Of a stretch of DNA of 64,000 nt, positions 43,653 to 53,023 are shown piece by piece. The stretch spans positions 310,001 through 374,000 of the forward strand of contig NZ_SRII01000003.1 of assembly GCF_004684095.1 (NCBI RefSeq), given 5' to 3'. The translations under genes and the position numbers were made by a program. The stretch's first letter is position 1, and the number at the start of each line of letters is the position of its first letter. The notes under the pieces were generated by a model. It was not told where the DNA came from and made no database searches. It was given only the letters and a program-made list of their open reading frames with translations. This DNA is from Hymenobacter sp. UV11. Its GTDB lineage: Bacteria > Bacteroidota > Bacteroidia > Cytophagales > Hymenobacteraceae.

Positions 43653-45017
43653 TTAGCCCACCACCTCAGCCGCCAGCACCTGCAAATCCAGCCCATCAAA
43701 CGTGCCCGAGGTCATCAGCAGCAAGTTGGTATCGGCCCAATGCTGCGCGTGCAGAAAATCGGCCAGCTCCTGGCTGTCGGTGAAAACCCGCAAATCGGGT
43801 CGCTCGAAGGCCGCCGCCACGGCCGCCGGTGCGAGGGGGGGTAGGCGCTTATGCTCTAGCACGTGGGGGTTAAAGTACACCACCGCCACGTCGGGCGCGT
43901 CGAAGCAGTGCGCATACTGCGGCAAAAACGCCGGGTTGAGCGAGCTGAAGGTGTGCAGCTCCAGGCAGGCCACCAGCCGCCGCTGCGGAAACTGCCGCTT
44001 GAAAGCCGTGGCCGTGGCGCGCAGCTTGCTGGGTGCGTGGGCAAAGTCCTTGTACACCACCGAGGTAGCGCCCTCGCGCACCAGCTCCAAGCGCCGCGCC
44101 GCACCCTTGAACGTGGCCACGGCCTTGTAAAAGTCCTTGCCCTTGATACCCAGCTGCTTGCATACCTCCTTGGCCGCCGAGATATTGCGCAAGTTGTGCT
44201 CTCCAAACACCTGGATGGGCACCTCGTCGTCCTTCTTGGTAAGGAGGTAGGTGCGGCCGTCGCGGATGACGTTTTCGTGCGGGCCGTAGCCCACGTAGGT
44301 CACGTCGGGGTTGCTGGGCACGGCCACGAGCTGGGTTTGCTCGTCGTCGCGGTCGTAGATGAGCACGCCAGCCTTGGGCGTTTGGCGGGCAAAAATCTCG
44401 AACTGCTCGCGGTAGATTTCCTCGGTCGGAAACACGTTGATGTGGTCCCAGCTGATGCCCGAAATCACGCCGATGTGGTGCTGGTAGAGGTGAAACTTGG
44501 GCCGCCTATCCACCGGCGACGACAAATATTCATCGCCCTCGATGATGATAATCGGCGCATCGTCCGTCAGTTGCACCATCAGGTCAAAGCCCGCCAACTG
44601 CGCGCCCACCGCGTAGTCGAACTGCCGCCCGTGAAACCGCAGCACGTGCAGAATCAGCGCCGTAATGCTCGTTTTGCCGTGCGAGCCGCCAATGACCACG
44701 CGCTGCTTGTCCTTACTGGCTTCGTAGATGTACTCGGGAAAAGAGTAAATCTTGAGGCCCAGCTCTTGGGCGCGGGCCAGCTCGGGGTTGTCGGGGCGGG
44801 CGTGCATGCCCACAATCACGGCCGTGAGGTTGGGCGTTACGCGGGCCGCGTCCCAGCCTTCGGTGGGGGGTAGGAGGCCGGCGGCGGCCAGCCGCGAGCG
44901 GGCGGGCTCAAAAATCTCGTCGTCCGAGCCCGTCACGTGCGCGCCCCGCCGGGCCAGGGCCAGCGCCAGGTTGTGCATAATGCTGCCGCCCACGGCAATC
45001 AGGTGAATATTTTCCAA
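43653..45017 (-). CDS. mpl: UDP-N-acetylmuramate:tripeptide ligase (Mpl)
   Basis: This 454-residue Mur-ligase relative joins recycled L-Ala-gamma-D-Glu-meso-DAP to UDP-MurNAc. The start MENIHLIAVGGSIMHNLALA differs from MurC in the MHNLA segment, as in Mpl. The ATP loop is GGSHGKTSITAL near residue 110, IIIEGDEYLSS follows, and the Mur C-terminal domain carries YKDFAHAPSKLRATATA. It is paired with nagA, consistent with wall recycling. Confidence 0.93.
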   Translation of the reverse strand: MENIHLIAVGGSIMHNLALALARRGAHVTGSDDEIFEPARSRLAAAGLLPPTEGWDAARVTPNLTAVIVGMHARPDNPELARAQELGLKIYSFPEYIYEASKDKQRVVIGGSHGKTSITALILHVLRFHGRQFDYAVGAQLAGFDLMVQLTDDAPIIIIEGDEYLSSPVDRRPKFHLYQHHIGVISGISWDHINVFPTEEIYREQFEIFARQTPKAGVLIYDRDDEQTQLVAVPSNPDVTYVGYGPHENVIRDGRTYLLTKKDDEVPIQVFGEHNLRNISAAKEVCKQLGIKGKDFYKAVATFKGAARRLELVREGATSVVYKDFAHAPSKLRATATAFKRQFPQRRLVACLELHTFSSLNPAFLPQYAHCFDAPDVAVVYFNPHVLEHKRLPPLAPAAVAAAFERPDLRVFTDSQELADFLHAQHWADTNLLLMTSGTFDGLDLQVLAAEVVG

Positions 45018-45316
45018 GTCTTTGACAATTAACTGCTTATTATTAATGCTGAACTGCTCCGGCGAGCCAATACGAGTGGCTAACCTGCCCGCCGCCCCTG
45101 GCTAAGCCGCCCGCTGCCAGCCGGTTGCAGGGCGCGAAAGTACGGCCGGGCTTCCGGTCGGGTCGGGCAGTGGGCCAAAAACAATTGCCTCCACCCGGCT
45201 TTCATTTCGGGCACTTTTAAGTTAGCTTTGTTAGTTCAGGCTCTTCGCGGCCTGGCCAACTTTTGCGAAGCGCTCCCGCACTGTTTCCGTCTCTTGCCCC
45301 GCCTACCCTCTTAATA
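45018..45316. other. divergent gap between mpl and dnaB
   Basis: This 299-bp gap holds a rightward candidate promoter at 45200-45230 for dnaB and presumably a leftward one for mpl, for which only a weak TACTTTCG match was seen. No gene or long repeat is visible. Confidence 0.6.
45200..45230 (+). promoter_or_regulatory. candidate promoter of dnaB
   Basis: TAGCTTTG (45223-45230) matches TAnnTTTG, with TTTC (45200-45203) in the -33 position at 19-nt spacing. Transcription would start about 80 nt before the dnaB ATG. Confidence 0.5.
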
Positions 45317-46972
45317 ATGAACGACCGAATGGACGACCGCCTCAAGCAATCCGCGGCCCGCGCCGCCGCCGCCTTTCAGGGTGGCCGCGGCCAACGGCTG
45401 CCCGTGCCCATGTCGCCCACCGGCAAGCTGCCGCCCCAGCGCCTCGAAATGGAAGCCGCCGTGCTCGGCGCTCTCATGCTGGAGAAAGACGCGCTGACCA
45501 CGGTAGTCGATATTCTGAAAGCGCACAGCTTTTACAAGGATGGCCACCAGCGCATCTACAAGGCTATCAGTAACTTGTTTGATAAGTCGGAGCCCATCGA
45601 CCAGCTCACCGTGGTGCAGGAGCTGCGCGAGATGGGCGAGCTGGAGGCCGCCGGGGGGGTAGGCTACGTGGCCGGCCTCACCATGCACATCAACTCGGCG
45701 GCCAACATCGAGGCCCACGCCCGCGTAATTCTGGAGGCGGCTATCAAGCGCGAATTAATTCGCACCGCCACCGACATCCTGCGCGACGCTTACGAGGAAA
45801 CCACTGACGTATTTGAGTTGCTCGACGCCACCGAGAAAAATATCTTCCAGGTGTCGGAGGACAACATGCGCAAGGGCGTCGACTCGATGCAGGACCTGAT
45901 GGTGAAGGCCATCAAGGAGCTTGAAGAAAAGAAGCACCAGAAGGACGGCCTCACCGGCGTACCCACCGGCTTCTCGGCGTTGGACCGCGTGACCAGCGGC
46001 TGGCAACCCTCTGACCTGGTGATTATTGCGGCTCGGCCGGGCATGGGCAAAACCGCTTTTGTGGTGTCGGCCATGCGCAACGCTGCCGTCGATTTCAAGA
46101 AGCCGGTCGCCATTTTCTCGCTGGAAATGTCGTCGCTGCAGCTCGTTAATCGTCTGATTTCGGCCGAGGCGGAGCTGGATTCCGAGAAAATCAAGAAGGG
46201 CAACTTGGCTGATTACGAGTGGGCGCAGCTCAACCACAAGATTTCGGCGCTCTCGTCGGCCCCGATTTTTATTGATGACACGCCCGCGCTCAGTATTCGG
46301 GAGCTGCGGGCCAAGTGCCGCCGCCTCAAGTCGCAGCACGATATCCAGCTCATTATCATCGACTACCTGCAGTTGATGAGCGGCGGCGAGGCCGGGCGGC
46401 CGGGCGGCAACCGCGAGCAGGAAATTGCCAGCATCTCGCGGGCGCTCAAGGGCATTGCCAAAGAGCTGAACATCCCGGTAATTGCCCTTTCGCAGCTCTC
46501 GCGCTCGGTCGAAACGCGCGGCGGCGACAAGAAGCCCCAGCTCAGTGACCTGCGCGAATCGGGCTCCATCGAGCAGGATGCCGACATGGTTATCTTTCTC
46601 TATCGTCCTGAATACTATAAGATTACGGAGGATGAGATGGGCAACCCGACCCAGGGCATGGGCGAGGTAATTATTGCCAAGCACCGCAACGGCTCGCTCG
46701 AAACGGTGCAGCTCAAGTTCATCGGCCGCTTCACCAAGTTTGCCGACCTCGACGGCTTCGATGGCGGCGGCGACGCGGGCGGCTTCGGCGGCGCGCCGGC
46801 CTTCTCGTCCAACTCGTTTCCTACCAGCAGCTTCGACTCGGAGCCGGCCGGCGGGCCCGCGCCGGGTGGCGGCTTTGCGCCGAACACCATCCGCCTGGGT
46901 AGCAAAATGAACGATGCGCCCGCGCCGGTGCCCTTCCCCAAGGGCAATAGCTTCGGCGAGGAGCCGCCGTTT
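45317..46972 (+). CDS. dnaB: replicative DNA helicase DnaB
   Basis: This hexameric helicase unwinds DNA at the fork. From the ATG at 45317 it has 552 residues. The N-terminal primase-binding domain (PQRLEMEAAVLGALMLEKDA) is followed by the RecA-type motor with Walker A ARPGMGKTAF (about 239-248), IFSLEMSSLQLVNRLIS, Walker B LIIIDYLQLM and ALSQLSRSVETR. No intein interrupts it. The C-terminal 75 residues are Gly/Ser/Pro-rich and end in SFGEEPPF, an acidic-aromatic tip like that of SSB. Stop codon TAA is at 46973-46975. Confidence 0.96.
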
Positions 46973-46992
46973 TAAATCTTATTCAACTAAAG

Positions 46993-47083
46993 AAGAACGT
47001 CATGCTGAGCTTGCCGAAGCATCTTGGTCGCCTCGTTAGATGAAGCGGCCAAGATGCTTCGGCAAGCTCAGCATGACGTTCTT
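46993..47083. repeat. class A palindromic repeat, 35-bp perfect arms
   Basis: The arms at 46993-47027 and 47049-47083 (containing GTCATGCTGAGCTTGCCGAA) are exact complements with a 21-bp loop. It lies between dnaB and the TauE-type gene, both rightward. Confidence 0.93.
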
Positions 47084-47106
47084 TTGTGCTCGTTTCTTCC
47101 TTGAAC

Positions 47107-47907
47107 ATGCCGCTTAGCGACCCTGCTTACACCCTACCCCTCCTTTGCGCAGCATCGCTGCTGGCGGGCCTCATCGATGGCATGGTGGGCGGCGGCGGCC
47201 TCATTCAGCTGCCGGCGATGCTGCTGCTGCTGCCCACGGTGCCGGTGCCCACGGTGCTGGGCACCGGCAAAATAGCCAGCCTGGCGGGCACCTCGGCCTC
47301 GGCCTACCGCTACCTGAAAGGACTCACGGGCGTGTCCATCAACTGGCGCACGGTGGCGGTGGCGGCGGTGGTAGCTGGCTGCTTCGCGCTGCTGGGCGCA
47401 CGGGCCGTGAGCGGCCTCAACAAGGAGCTGGTGAAGCCGCTGGTGCTGGCGCTGCTGGTGCTGATGGCCGCTTACACCTTCTGGCGCAAGGACTTTGGCA
47501 GCCTGCACGCGCCGCGCCTGCACGGCAGCCGCGAGCTGTGGACGGGGGTAGGGCTGGGCGCGGCCATTGGGTTTTATGACGGGTTTTTTGGGCCGGGCAC
47601 GGGCAGCCTGCTGTTGTTTGCGTTCGTCGGGCTGTTTGGCTACGACTTCCTGGCGGCCTCGGCCTCGGCCAAGGTGGTGAATATTGCCACCAACCTCGCC
47701 GGGTTGGCCTACTTCATCTCGACGGGGCAGGTGCTGTACTATTACGCCCTACCCATGGCGGCCTGCAACGTGCTGGGCTCCACGCTGGGCGCGCGGCTGG
47801 CCCTGAGCCGGGGCACGGGCTTCGTGCGGGTGCTGTTTTTGGGGGTAGTGAGCGCGTTTATCCTAAAACTGGGTTGGGAAGTGGGCGTAAGTAGTGGAGT
47901 GCTGTAA
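47107..47907 (+). CDS. TauE/SafE family sulfite/organosulfonate exporter
   Basis: This 266-residue inner-membrane protein has about eight hydrophobic spans. The family pattern is seen in AGLIDGMVGGGGLIQLPAML near the N-terminus, GTGKIASLAGTSASAYRY, and the second repeat AAIGFYDGFFGPGTGSLLLF. TauE/SafE proteins are thought to export sulfite, sulfonates or related anions; the actual substrate is not known. The start at 47107 is preferred to a TTG-type start at 47086. Its stop codon lies inside a palindrome. Confidence 0.92.
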   Translation: MPLSDPAYTLPLLCAASLLAGLIDGMVGGGGLIQLPAMLLLLPTVPVPTVLGTGKIASLAGTSASAYRYLKGLTGVSINWRTVAVAAVVAGCFALLGARAVSGLNKELVKPLVLALLVLMAAYTFWRKDFGSLHAPRLHGSRELWTGVGLGAAIGFYDGFFGPGTGSLLLFAFVGLFGYDFLAASASAKVVNIATNLAGLAYFISTGQVLYYYALPMAACNVLGSTLGARLALSRGTGFVRVLFLGVVSAFILKLGWEVGVSSGVL

Positions 47908-47964
47908 AACGGAGTGGTACTCCGTTTAGCGCCCGGTCGGAAACGGAGTACCACTCCGTTTTAC
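47904..47964. repeat. palindromic hairpin overlapping a stop codon
   Basis: GTAAAACGGAGTGGTACTCC... (47904-47927) and its exact complement (47941-47964) form 24-bp arms. Each arm is itself a small palindrome, AACGGAGT/ACTCCGTT. The TAA of the exporter gene is part of the left arm. Confidence 0.9.
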
Positions 47965-48027
47965 CGCATGCTGGCCTAAACATGTGGCCAAGCTGGCGGG
48001 TTATGGAAGCTTACTATTGGCTGTTTC

Positions 48028-48915
48028 ATGTCCATTCCTAAACCAACCGTTCTCATTACCGGCGCTACCGGCCAGATTGGCGGCGATGTACTGCGCCGCC
48101 TGCAAGGTGACGATTCCATCACGCTGGTAGCCGCCGTGCGCTCGGCCGCCAAGGCCGCGCCGCTCGAAGCGCAGGGTATCCGCACGGTTATCCTCGATTT
48201 TGACAAGGAAGAAACGCTGGGCCCGGCCCTGCAAGGCATCGACCGGGCGCTGCTCGTGACCGGCTACACCGTGGATATGCTGCGCCAGAGCAAAGCGTTT
48301 CTGGACCAGGCCAAGGTGGCCGGCGTGCAGCACATGGTGCACCTGGGTGCCTGCGGGCGCGACGACACCACGGTGGCGCACTGGGCTTGGCACCAGCTGA
48401 TAGAGCGCTACATCGAATGGTCGGGCTTCTCGTTCACGCACCTGCGGCCCGAAACATTCATGCAAAATCTGCTCAGCTACGGCGGCACGCAGGTGGTGAA
48501 GGCGGGCGTTATTCAGCAATTTACCGGCGATGCTCGCCTGAGCTGGGTCGATGCCGAAGACGTGGCCCTAGTGGCCGTGCAGGCATTGCTGCACCCCGAA
48601 AAGCATGCCGGCCAGACCTACCGCCTCGGCTACGATGCCAAATCATACGGCGAAATCGCGGCCATTATGCAGCAGGCGCTGGGCGGACCCTTCCACTACG
48701 AAGCCCTACCCCCCGAAATCTTCTTGGAAAACATGCGCGCTGCCGGGGCCGAGATGGCCTACATGGGCTGCGTGTATGACCACTACAAGCGCTACGCCGC
48801 CCACACCATTCCGGGCGCCGACGACACGTTCGATAACTTTCCCGCCATCACGGGGCAGGAGCCGGTGCGCTGGCAGCAGTTTGTGGAGAAGCACCGCGCG
48901 GCCTTTGCCTATTGA
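48028..48915 (+). CDS. NmrA-like NAD(P)-binding protein
   Basis: This 295-residue atypical SDR has the cofactor motif LITGATGQIGGDVL at the N-terminus and the pattern DRALLVTGYTVDML near residue 80. It belongs to the NmrA/TMR group, which includes quinone reductases and redox sensors without the usual Tyr-Lys catalytic pair. The segment HLRPETFMQNLLSY is typical. The substrate is unknown. It is followed by a strong hairpin. Confidence 0.88.
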   Translation: MSIPKPTVLITGATGQIGGDVLRRLQGDDSITLVAAVRSAAKAAPLEAQGIRTVILDFDKEETLGPALQGIDRALLVTGYTVDMLRQSKAFLDQAKVAGVQHMVHLGACGRDDTTVAHWAWHQLIERYIEWSGFSFTHLRPETFMQNLLSYGGTQVVKAGVIQQFTGDARLSWVDAEDVALVAVQALLHPEKHAGQTYRLGYDAKSYGEIAAIMQQALGGPFHYEALPPEIFLENMRAAGAEMAYMGCVYDHYKRYAAHTIPGADDTFDNFPAITGQEPVRWQQFVEKHRAAFAY

Positions 48916-48922
48916 AAGGAGC

Positions 48923-48969
48923 TTACTAGAACGTCAGGCTTCGATAAGCTCAGTCTGACGTTCTAGTAA
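48923..48969. terminator. hairpin after NmrA-like gene
   Basis: TTACTAGAACGTCAG (48923-48937) and its exact complement (48955-48969) enclose a loop containing GCTTCGATAAGCTCAG. It is 8 bp after the stop codon and probably ends transcription. Confidence 0.75.
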
Positions 48970-49022
48970 ATTATTATAGGTGAAAGACTTGTTTCCAAAT
49001 AAGCAAAAAAATGAAGAAAGGC

Positions 49023-49136
49023 CGTCCTGCCCATCTGGCGTCCGCTTGTCGAAGCATCTCTACTGCAACAGTAATCTAATCGGGGCAACGAAGCGGTAGA
49101 GATACTTCGGCAAGCGGACGCCAGATGGGCAGGACG
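49023..49136. repeat. long inverted repeat, 41-bp arms
   Basis: The arms at 49023-49063 and 49096-49136 (CGTCCTGCCCATCTGGCGTC...) pair with two mismatches. The inner part CTTGTCGAAGCATCT matches the class A core while the outer part is unrelated, so it is a hybrid element. It lies in the convergent gap before the TonB receptor. Confidence 0.9.
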
Positions 49137-49188
49137 AGCTGTTTTTAAGATAAACTAATTACCGTCGAGTACTTAAAGCCTACCCCCC

Positions 49189-51660
49189 CTAGAACCGGTA
49201 GCCCACCGTGGTCAGGAACTGGCGCGGCGGAATGGGGTTGATGCTGTAGCGGTCGTGCACGAGGTAGTTCAGCTCATCGGTGATGTTGGAGAGCTTGAAC
49301 AGGATGGAGAAGTGCTGGTAGGCATAGCCGGCCGATAGGTCCACGGTCGTGAAGCCGCTCAGCGAAATGGTGCGGCTGTAGCTGCCGGCCTGGCCCACGG
49401 TGTTGTTGTTGCCGCCCAGGCGCTGGCCGGTGTAAAAGGCCGAAGCCCCCAGCTTGAGGCCACGCAGGCCGGGCCGGTCGAAGGTGTAAAAGATGGAGGC
49501 GTTGGCAGTGTGGGCCGGGTTGTTGGTGAGGCGCTCGCCGTTGATGGGGCTGCCCGTGGCGGTGCCAGCGTTGGTGTAGCGGGCAAAGTTGTAGGCGTAG
49601 CCGGCGTTGAAGTAGAAATTCTGCGAGAAGCTGCCGCTGATGTCCACGTCGGCCCCGTCGCTGGTGGTTTCGCCGGTCAGCTCCTTCACCGTCGTCACGG
49701 CGTTAGGGTTGCCAAACCGGTCGTAGGGAGCCGTCTGGGCAAAGTTGTTGTTGAGGTAGCGGTACACGGCCGCGTTGGCAAACAGGCGGCTGCCAAACAG
49801 CTCGGTCTTCACGCCGGCTTCGTACTGGTTCACCAGCGACGGCGACAGGTTCTGGCCGTAGATGTCGGTGCCCGTATTCACAATGAAGTTGTTGGCGTAG
49901 CTGGCGTAGAGCGACAGCGTGGGGAGGGGCTGAAAAATCAGCGCCCCCTTGGGCGACCAGGCCTGGTCAATCTTGTCGGCCGCGCCATGGCGCGTTTGCT
50001 GCTTGTCGTAGTTGGCAATGCTGGTTTGCTGCGTAGTCTGGTACGAGTAGCGCACCCCGCCGAGCACTTTAAACTTGGGCGAAATAGCTATTAAATCCTG
50101 CACGTAGCCGCCAAAGCGGTACGAGGGCGAGGTGGTGCGGGCCGTATCGATGATGCCCGGCACGTCGGTGCGCGCCCCGTATTTCGTGGGGTCGAGCAGG
50201 TTAATAACGCCGTAGCCGGAGCCAATCTTACCCGTCGCATCCTGGTACTTGAAGGTGGTGCTGGTAGTGGTGATGCGCAGGGCATCGCCGCCCACTAGCA
50301 GCTGATGGCCCAGGAAGCCGGTCGTAAATTTTCCGTTCAGGTTAAGCTGGGCGTTCCAGTCGCGCTCGCTGGTGTTCACGGCCCCCAGCGTGCGGGTATA
50401 GTCGCCGTTGGCCGCAATCGCGTTGTTGGGCACGGCCAGCCCGAAGCCATGCACGCGGGTGTCGGCCACGCCCGCGATGGCACTCAGCCGCCACGCATCC
50501 GAAAAGTGGTGGGTGAGCACGGCCGAGCCGGTAGCCTGGTCGGTGACGTTGTAGGCCCAGGGTGCGTTAATAAAGCGCGAGCGCGGCGTGTTGGGCAGCA
50601 GCCGCGACTCGGTGTTCAGGTTGATGATGCCTACCCCCGCGTCGGGCGTGATGTCGGAGCGCAGGTAGTCGCCCTGCACCAGCAGGTCGGTTTTTGCCCC
50701 AAACTTGTACAGGAGCGAAGGGTTCACGTACAGGCGCTTCGACGTCACCACATCGCGGTAGCTTTGGGCATTTTCGTAGGTGCCCACCACCCGGAAAGCC
50801 AGGTTTTTAGTCAGCGGCCCGTACACGTCGACAATCGGCTTGTAGAAGTTGTAGCTGCCCGCGCGCATCTCCACCGAGCCGCCCCATTCGTAGCGCGGCT
50901 TTTTGGTGACGGTATTAATAATGAGGCCGCCCGACACGTTGCCGTAGAGCAGGGCCGCCGCGCCCTTCAGCACCTCCACCGATTCCAGGGTGCTGGCGTC
51001 GGGAATGCCCTGGGTGTTGGTGAGCAGGCCGTTTTTGAAAATGCTACCCCCCCCGCCGCCGATGCCAATGCTGTAGCCGCGCGCCGAAAACGTTTCGGCC
51101 ACGCCGCCGCGCTGCTGCGTCAGCGATACGCCGCTCACGTTGCGCAGCGCGTCGCCGAGGCGGTTTATTTGCTGGTCGGCAATGACGGTGTGCGTCACTA
51201 CGCCCACGCTCTGGGGCTGGTCGAGGGGCGCAATGTCGGCCTTGCTGGCCGAAGCCAGGCGATTGATAGTCGTGGTGCCCGTCACGATAACCTCGCTCAG
51301 GTCGGCGGCGCTTTCGCTCAGGGCAAAATCGGCTTTAGCCGTCTGGCCGGCGGCCACCGTTACGGTCTGGCGCTGCGGCTGCAACCCCACATAAGATACT
51401 TGCAGCTCCTGCTCGCCCGGCTCGACGCCCACGATGGTGAAAGAGCCGTCTTCGGCTGTATTGGCTCCCTTGCCCAGCTTCGGCAGGCCCACGCTAACGA
51501 AGGCCGCTGGCTGCCCATCGCTGGTGCGAACAATCCCCCGAATAGTACCCGTGCGCTGGTGCGCGCGGCCGGCAGCAGCCGGGATAGGGAGCCCCTGCCC
51601 CTGGCTGAATACGGGCAAGGCCACGCTGATGAGCAGAAAAGGAAAGAAGAAGTGGCGCAT
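49189..51660 (-). CDS. TonB-dependent siderophore-type receptor
   Basis: This 823-residue outer-membrane receptor has a signal peptide, an N-terminal carboxypeptidase-regulatory domain (GTIRGIVRTSDGQPAAFVSV), a plug (IAPLDQPQSVGVVTHTVIAD; GGLIINTVTKKP) and a 22-strand-type barrel ending in the aromatic TTVGYRF. The plug pattern with INRLGDALRNVSGV is typical of ferric-siderophore receptors such as FhuE/FpvA. No siderophore synthesis or FecR gene is beside it. Transcription may start from a promoter near 51697-51728. Confidence 0.94.
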   Translation of the reverse strand: MRHFFFPFLLISVALPVFSQGQGLPIPAAAGRAHQRTGTIRGIVRTSDGQPAAFVSVGLPKLGKGANTAEDGSFTIVGVEPGEQELQVSYVGLQPQRQTVTVAAGQTAKADFALSESAADLSEVIVTGTTTINRLASASKADIAPLDQPQSVGVVTHTVIADQQINRLGDALRNVSGVSLTQQRGGVAETFSARGYSIGIGGGGGSIFKNGLLTNTQGIPDASTLESVEVLKGAAALLYGNVSGGLIINTVTKKPRYEWGGSVEMRAGSYNFYKPIVDVYGPLTKNLAFRVVGTYENAQSYRDVVTSKRLYVNPSLLYKFGAKTDLLVQGDYLRSDITPDAGVGIINLNTESRLLPNTPRSRFINAPWAYNVTDQATGSAVLTHHFSDAWRLSAIAGVADTRVHGFGLAVPNNAIAANGDYTRTLGAVNTSERDWNAQLNLNGKFTTGFLGHQLLVGGDALRITTTSTTFKYQDATGKIGSGYGVINLLDPTKYGARTDVPGIIDTARTTSPSYRFGGYVQDLIAISPKFKVLGGVRYSYQTTQQTSIANYDKQQTRHGAADKIDQAWSPKGALIFQPLPTLSLYASYANNFIVNTGTDIYGQNLSPSLVNQYEAGVKTELFGSRLFANAAVYRYLNNNFAQTAPYDRFGNPNAVTTVKELTGETTSDGADVDISGSFSQNFYFNAGYAYNFARYTNAGTATGSPINGERLTNNPAHTANASIFYTFDRPGLRGLKLGASAFYTGQRLGGNNNTVGQAGSYSRTISLSGFTTVDLSAGYAYQHFSILFKLSNITDELNYLVHDRYSINPIPPRQFLTTVGYRF

Positions 51661-51696
51661 ACGCTTATTTAGAATCGTTCAACGTAGCGCAAAGGT

Positions 51697-51728
51697 CAGG
51701 GCTAGTTTAGATGTATTCCAAATAAATT
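51697..51728 (-). promoter_or_regulatory. candidate promoter of TonB receptor gene
   Basis: On the minus strand TTTG is followed after about 21 nt by GACCTTTG, one base off TAnnTTTG, in an AT-rich stretch 35 to 70 bp before the receptor start. No Fur box was recognised. Confidence 0.35.
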
Positions 51729-51809
51729 CTGCAGAAGGTTTGTAGCTCGAATGGCTTTCCTGGCCACTTTTCTATTCGTAAAAGCTTGCTTTATAGGGTA
51801 TTGATAAAT

Positions 51810-51840
51810 AAAAAGGCTCCATTGTAGAGCCTTTTTTATT
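51810..51840 (-). terminator. intrinsic terminator of LLM gene
   Basis: AAAAAGGCTC and GAGCCTTTTTT form a 10-bp stem with a 7-nt loop and T-runs on both sides, 29 bp past the stop of the leftward LLM gene. Confidence 0.85.
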
Positions 51841-51868
51841 TAGAATAATCTTAAATAAGCTTCACCAG

Positions 51869-52924
51869 TTAATCCATCTCTACCGTTTCGGCCACTGTCT
51901 GGCTGGTCGGCGTTAGCTCAAAGGCTTCGGCCAGCAGCTCATACGAGCGCAGGCGGTCGGCAAAATCGGCGGTGATGCTGGTCAGGAGTAGCTCCTCAAC
52001 CTCGTAGGCTGCCGCCAGCTCGGTGAGTTGGGCGTGTACCTGCGCGGGCGTGCCGCTCACCACGCGGGCCTGGTGGTAGCGCAGGCGCGTTAGTTCGAGG
52101 GGGCCAAACTGGTAGGCCGCTGCCTCGGCGGCGGTGGGGTAGGGGCCGCGCACGCCCTGCTCAAAGCGCAGCAGCTGCATGAGCATGGCCTTGGCCAGGG
52201 CGTTAGCTTTCTCCTCGGTATCGGCGCACAGCACGAACAACGCCACGCTGGCGGCGGGTGCCGCCAGCTCAGGCGAGGGCCGGAACTGCTGCCGGTACGC
52301 GCGCACGGCCGCCGGCCCGCCATTGGGATTGATAAATTGCGCAAACGTGAAGCCCATGCCCAGCCGCGCCGCGAAGTCCCCGCTCTGCCCGCTGCTACTC
52401 AGCAGCCACAATTCGGGCTGGGTGTCAATCTGTGGAATGGCCAGCACTCGCTCGTGAATGGTTTCGGGCGTGCGGTCGTCGCGCAGGTACGCCTGCAAAT
52501 CAACTAGTTGCTCGATAAAATCTTCTTCCTTAAACTGGTTGCTCGGGTTGAGCGCGTAGGCCGTGAGGCGGTCGGCGCCCGGCGCGCGGCCGATGCCCAG
52601 GTCGATGCGGCCGGGGTGCAGAGCTTCCAGCATCTTGAAGTTTTCGGCCACCTTCAGGGCCGAGTAGTGGGGTAGCATCACGCCGCCCGAGCCCAGCCGG
52701 ATGCGGCTGGTGTGCGCGCCCAGGTGGGCTAGCAGCACTTCGGGTGTGGGGCCGGCAAGGGTAGTGGTATTGTGGTGCTCGCTCACCCAAAAGCGGGTGT
52801 AGCCCAGGCGGTCGGTGAGTTGGGCGAGCTGCGTGGTTTCTTGCAGGGCCTGGCGGGCGGTGGCGCCGGGCCGCACCGGCGACTGGTCGAGCACGCTCAG
52901 GCGCAACGTGGGGGTAGGGGACAT
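51869..52924 (-). CDS. LLM class flavin-dependent oxidoreductase
   Basis: This 351-residue bacterial luciferase-like TIM-barrel enzyme starts LRLSVLDQSPVRPG and has LGYTRFWVSEHHNT, the typical N-terminal signature of the MsnO8/YhbW subgroup, with IRLGSGGVMLPHYSALKVAE and RIDLGIGRAPG later. It uses reduced FMN (or F420) to oxidise a small molecule; the substrate is unknown. It is divergent from the dienelactone hydrolase gene, about 100 bp away, so a shared regulatory region is likely. Confidence 0.93.
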   Translation of the reverse strand: MSPTPTLRLSVLDQSPVRPGATARQALQETTQLAQLTDRLGYTRFWVSEHHNTTTLAGPTPEVLLAHLGAHTSRIRLGSGGVMLPHYSALKVAENFKMLEALHPGRIDLGIGRAPGADRLTAYALNPSNQFKEEDFIEQLVDLQAYLRDDRTPETIHERVLAIPQIDTQPELWLLSSSGQSGDFAARLGMGFTFAQFINPNGGPAAVRAYRQQFRPSPELAAPAASVALFVLCADTEEKANALAKAMLMQLLRFEQGVRGPYPTAAEAAAYQFGPLELTRLRYHQARVVSGTPAQVHAQLTELAAAYEVEELLLTSITADFADRLRSYELLAEAFELTPTSQTVAETVEMD

Positions 52925-53023
52925 AGCGGGATAAATAAAGAAACGCGGATAGGTCCGAGTAAAACATCGGCTTCCATCGCCTTGTTTCTGCCAGCAAATC
53001 CCTTTTCCCTACCCCCTCTCTTT

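Noticed and set aside
45317..46972. Intein in dnaB
   Set aside because: All helicase motifs are continuous and the length is normal.
51661..51760. Fur box before the TonB receptor
   Set aside because: The region is AT-rich but no GATAATGATAATC-like inverted repeat was found.
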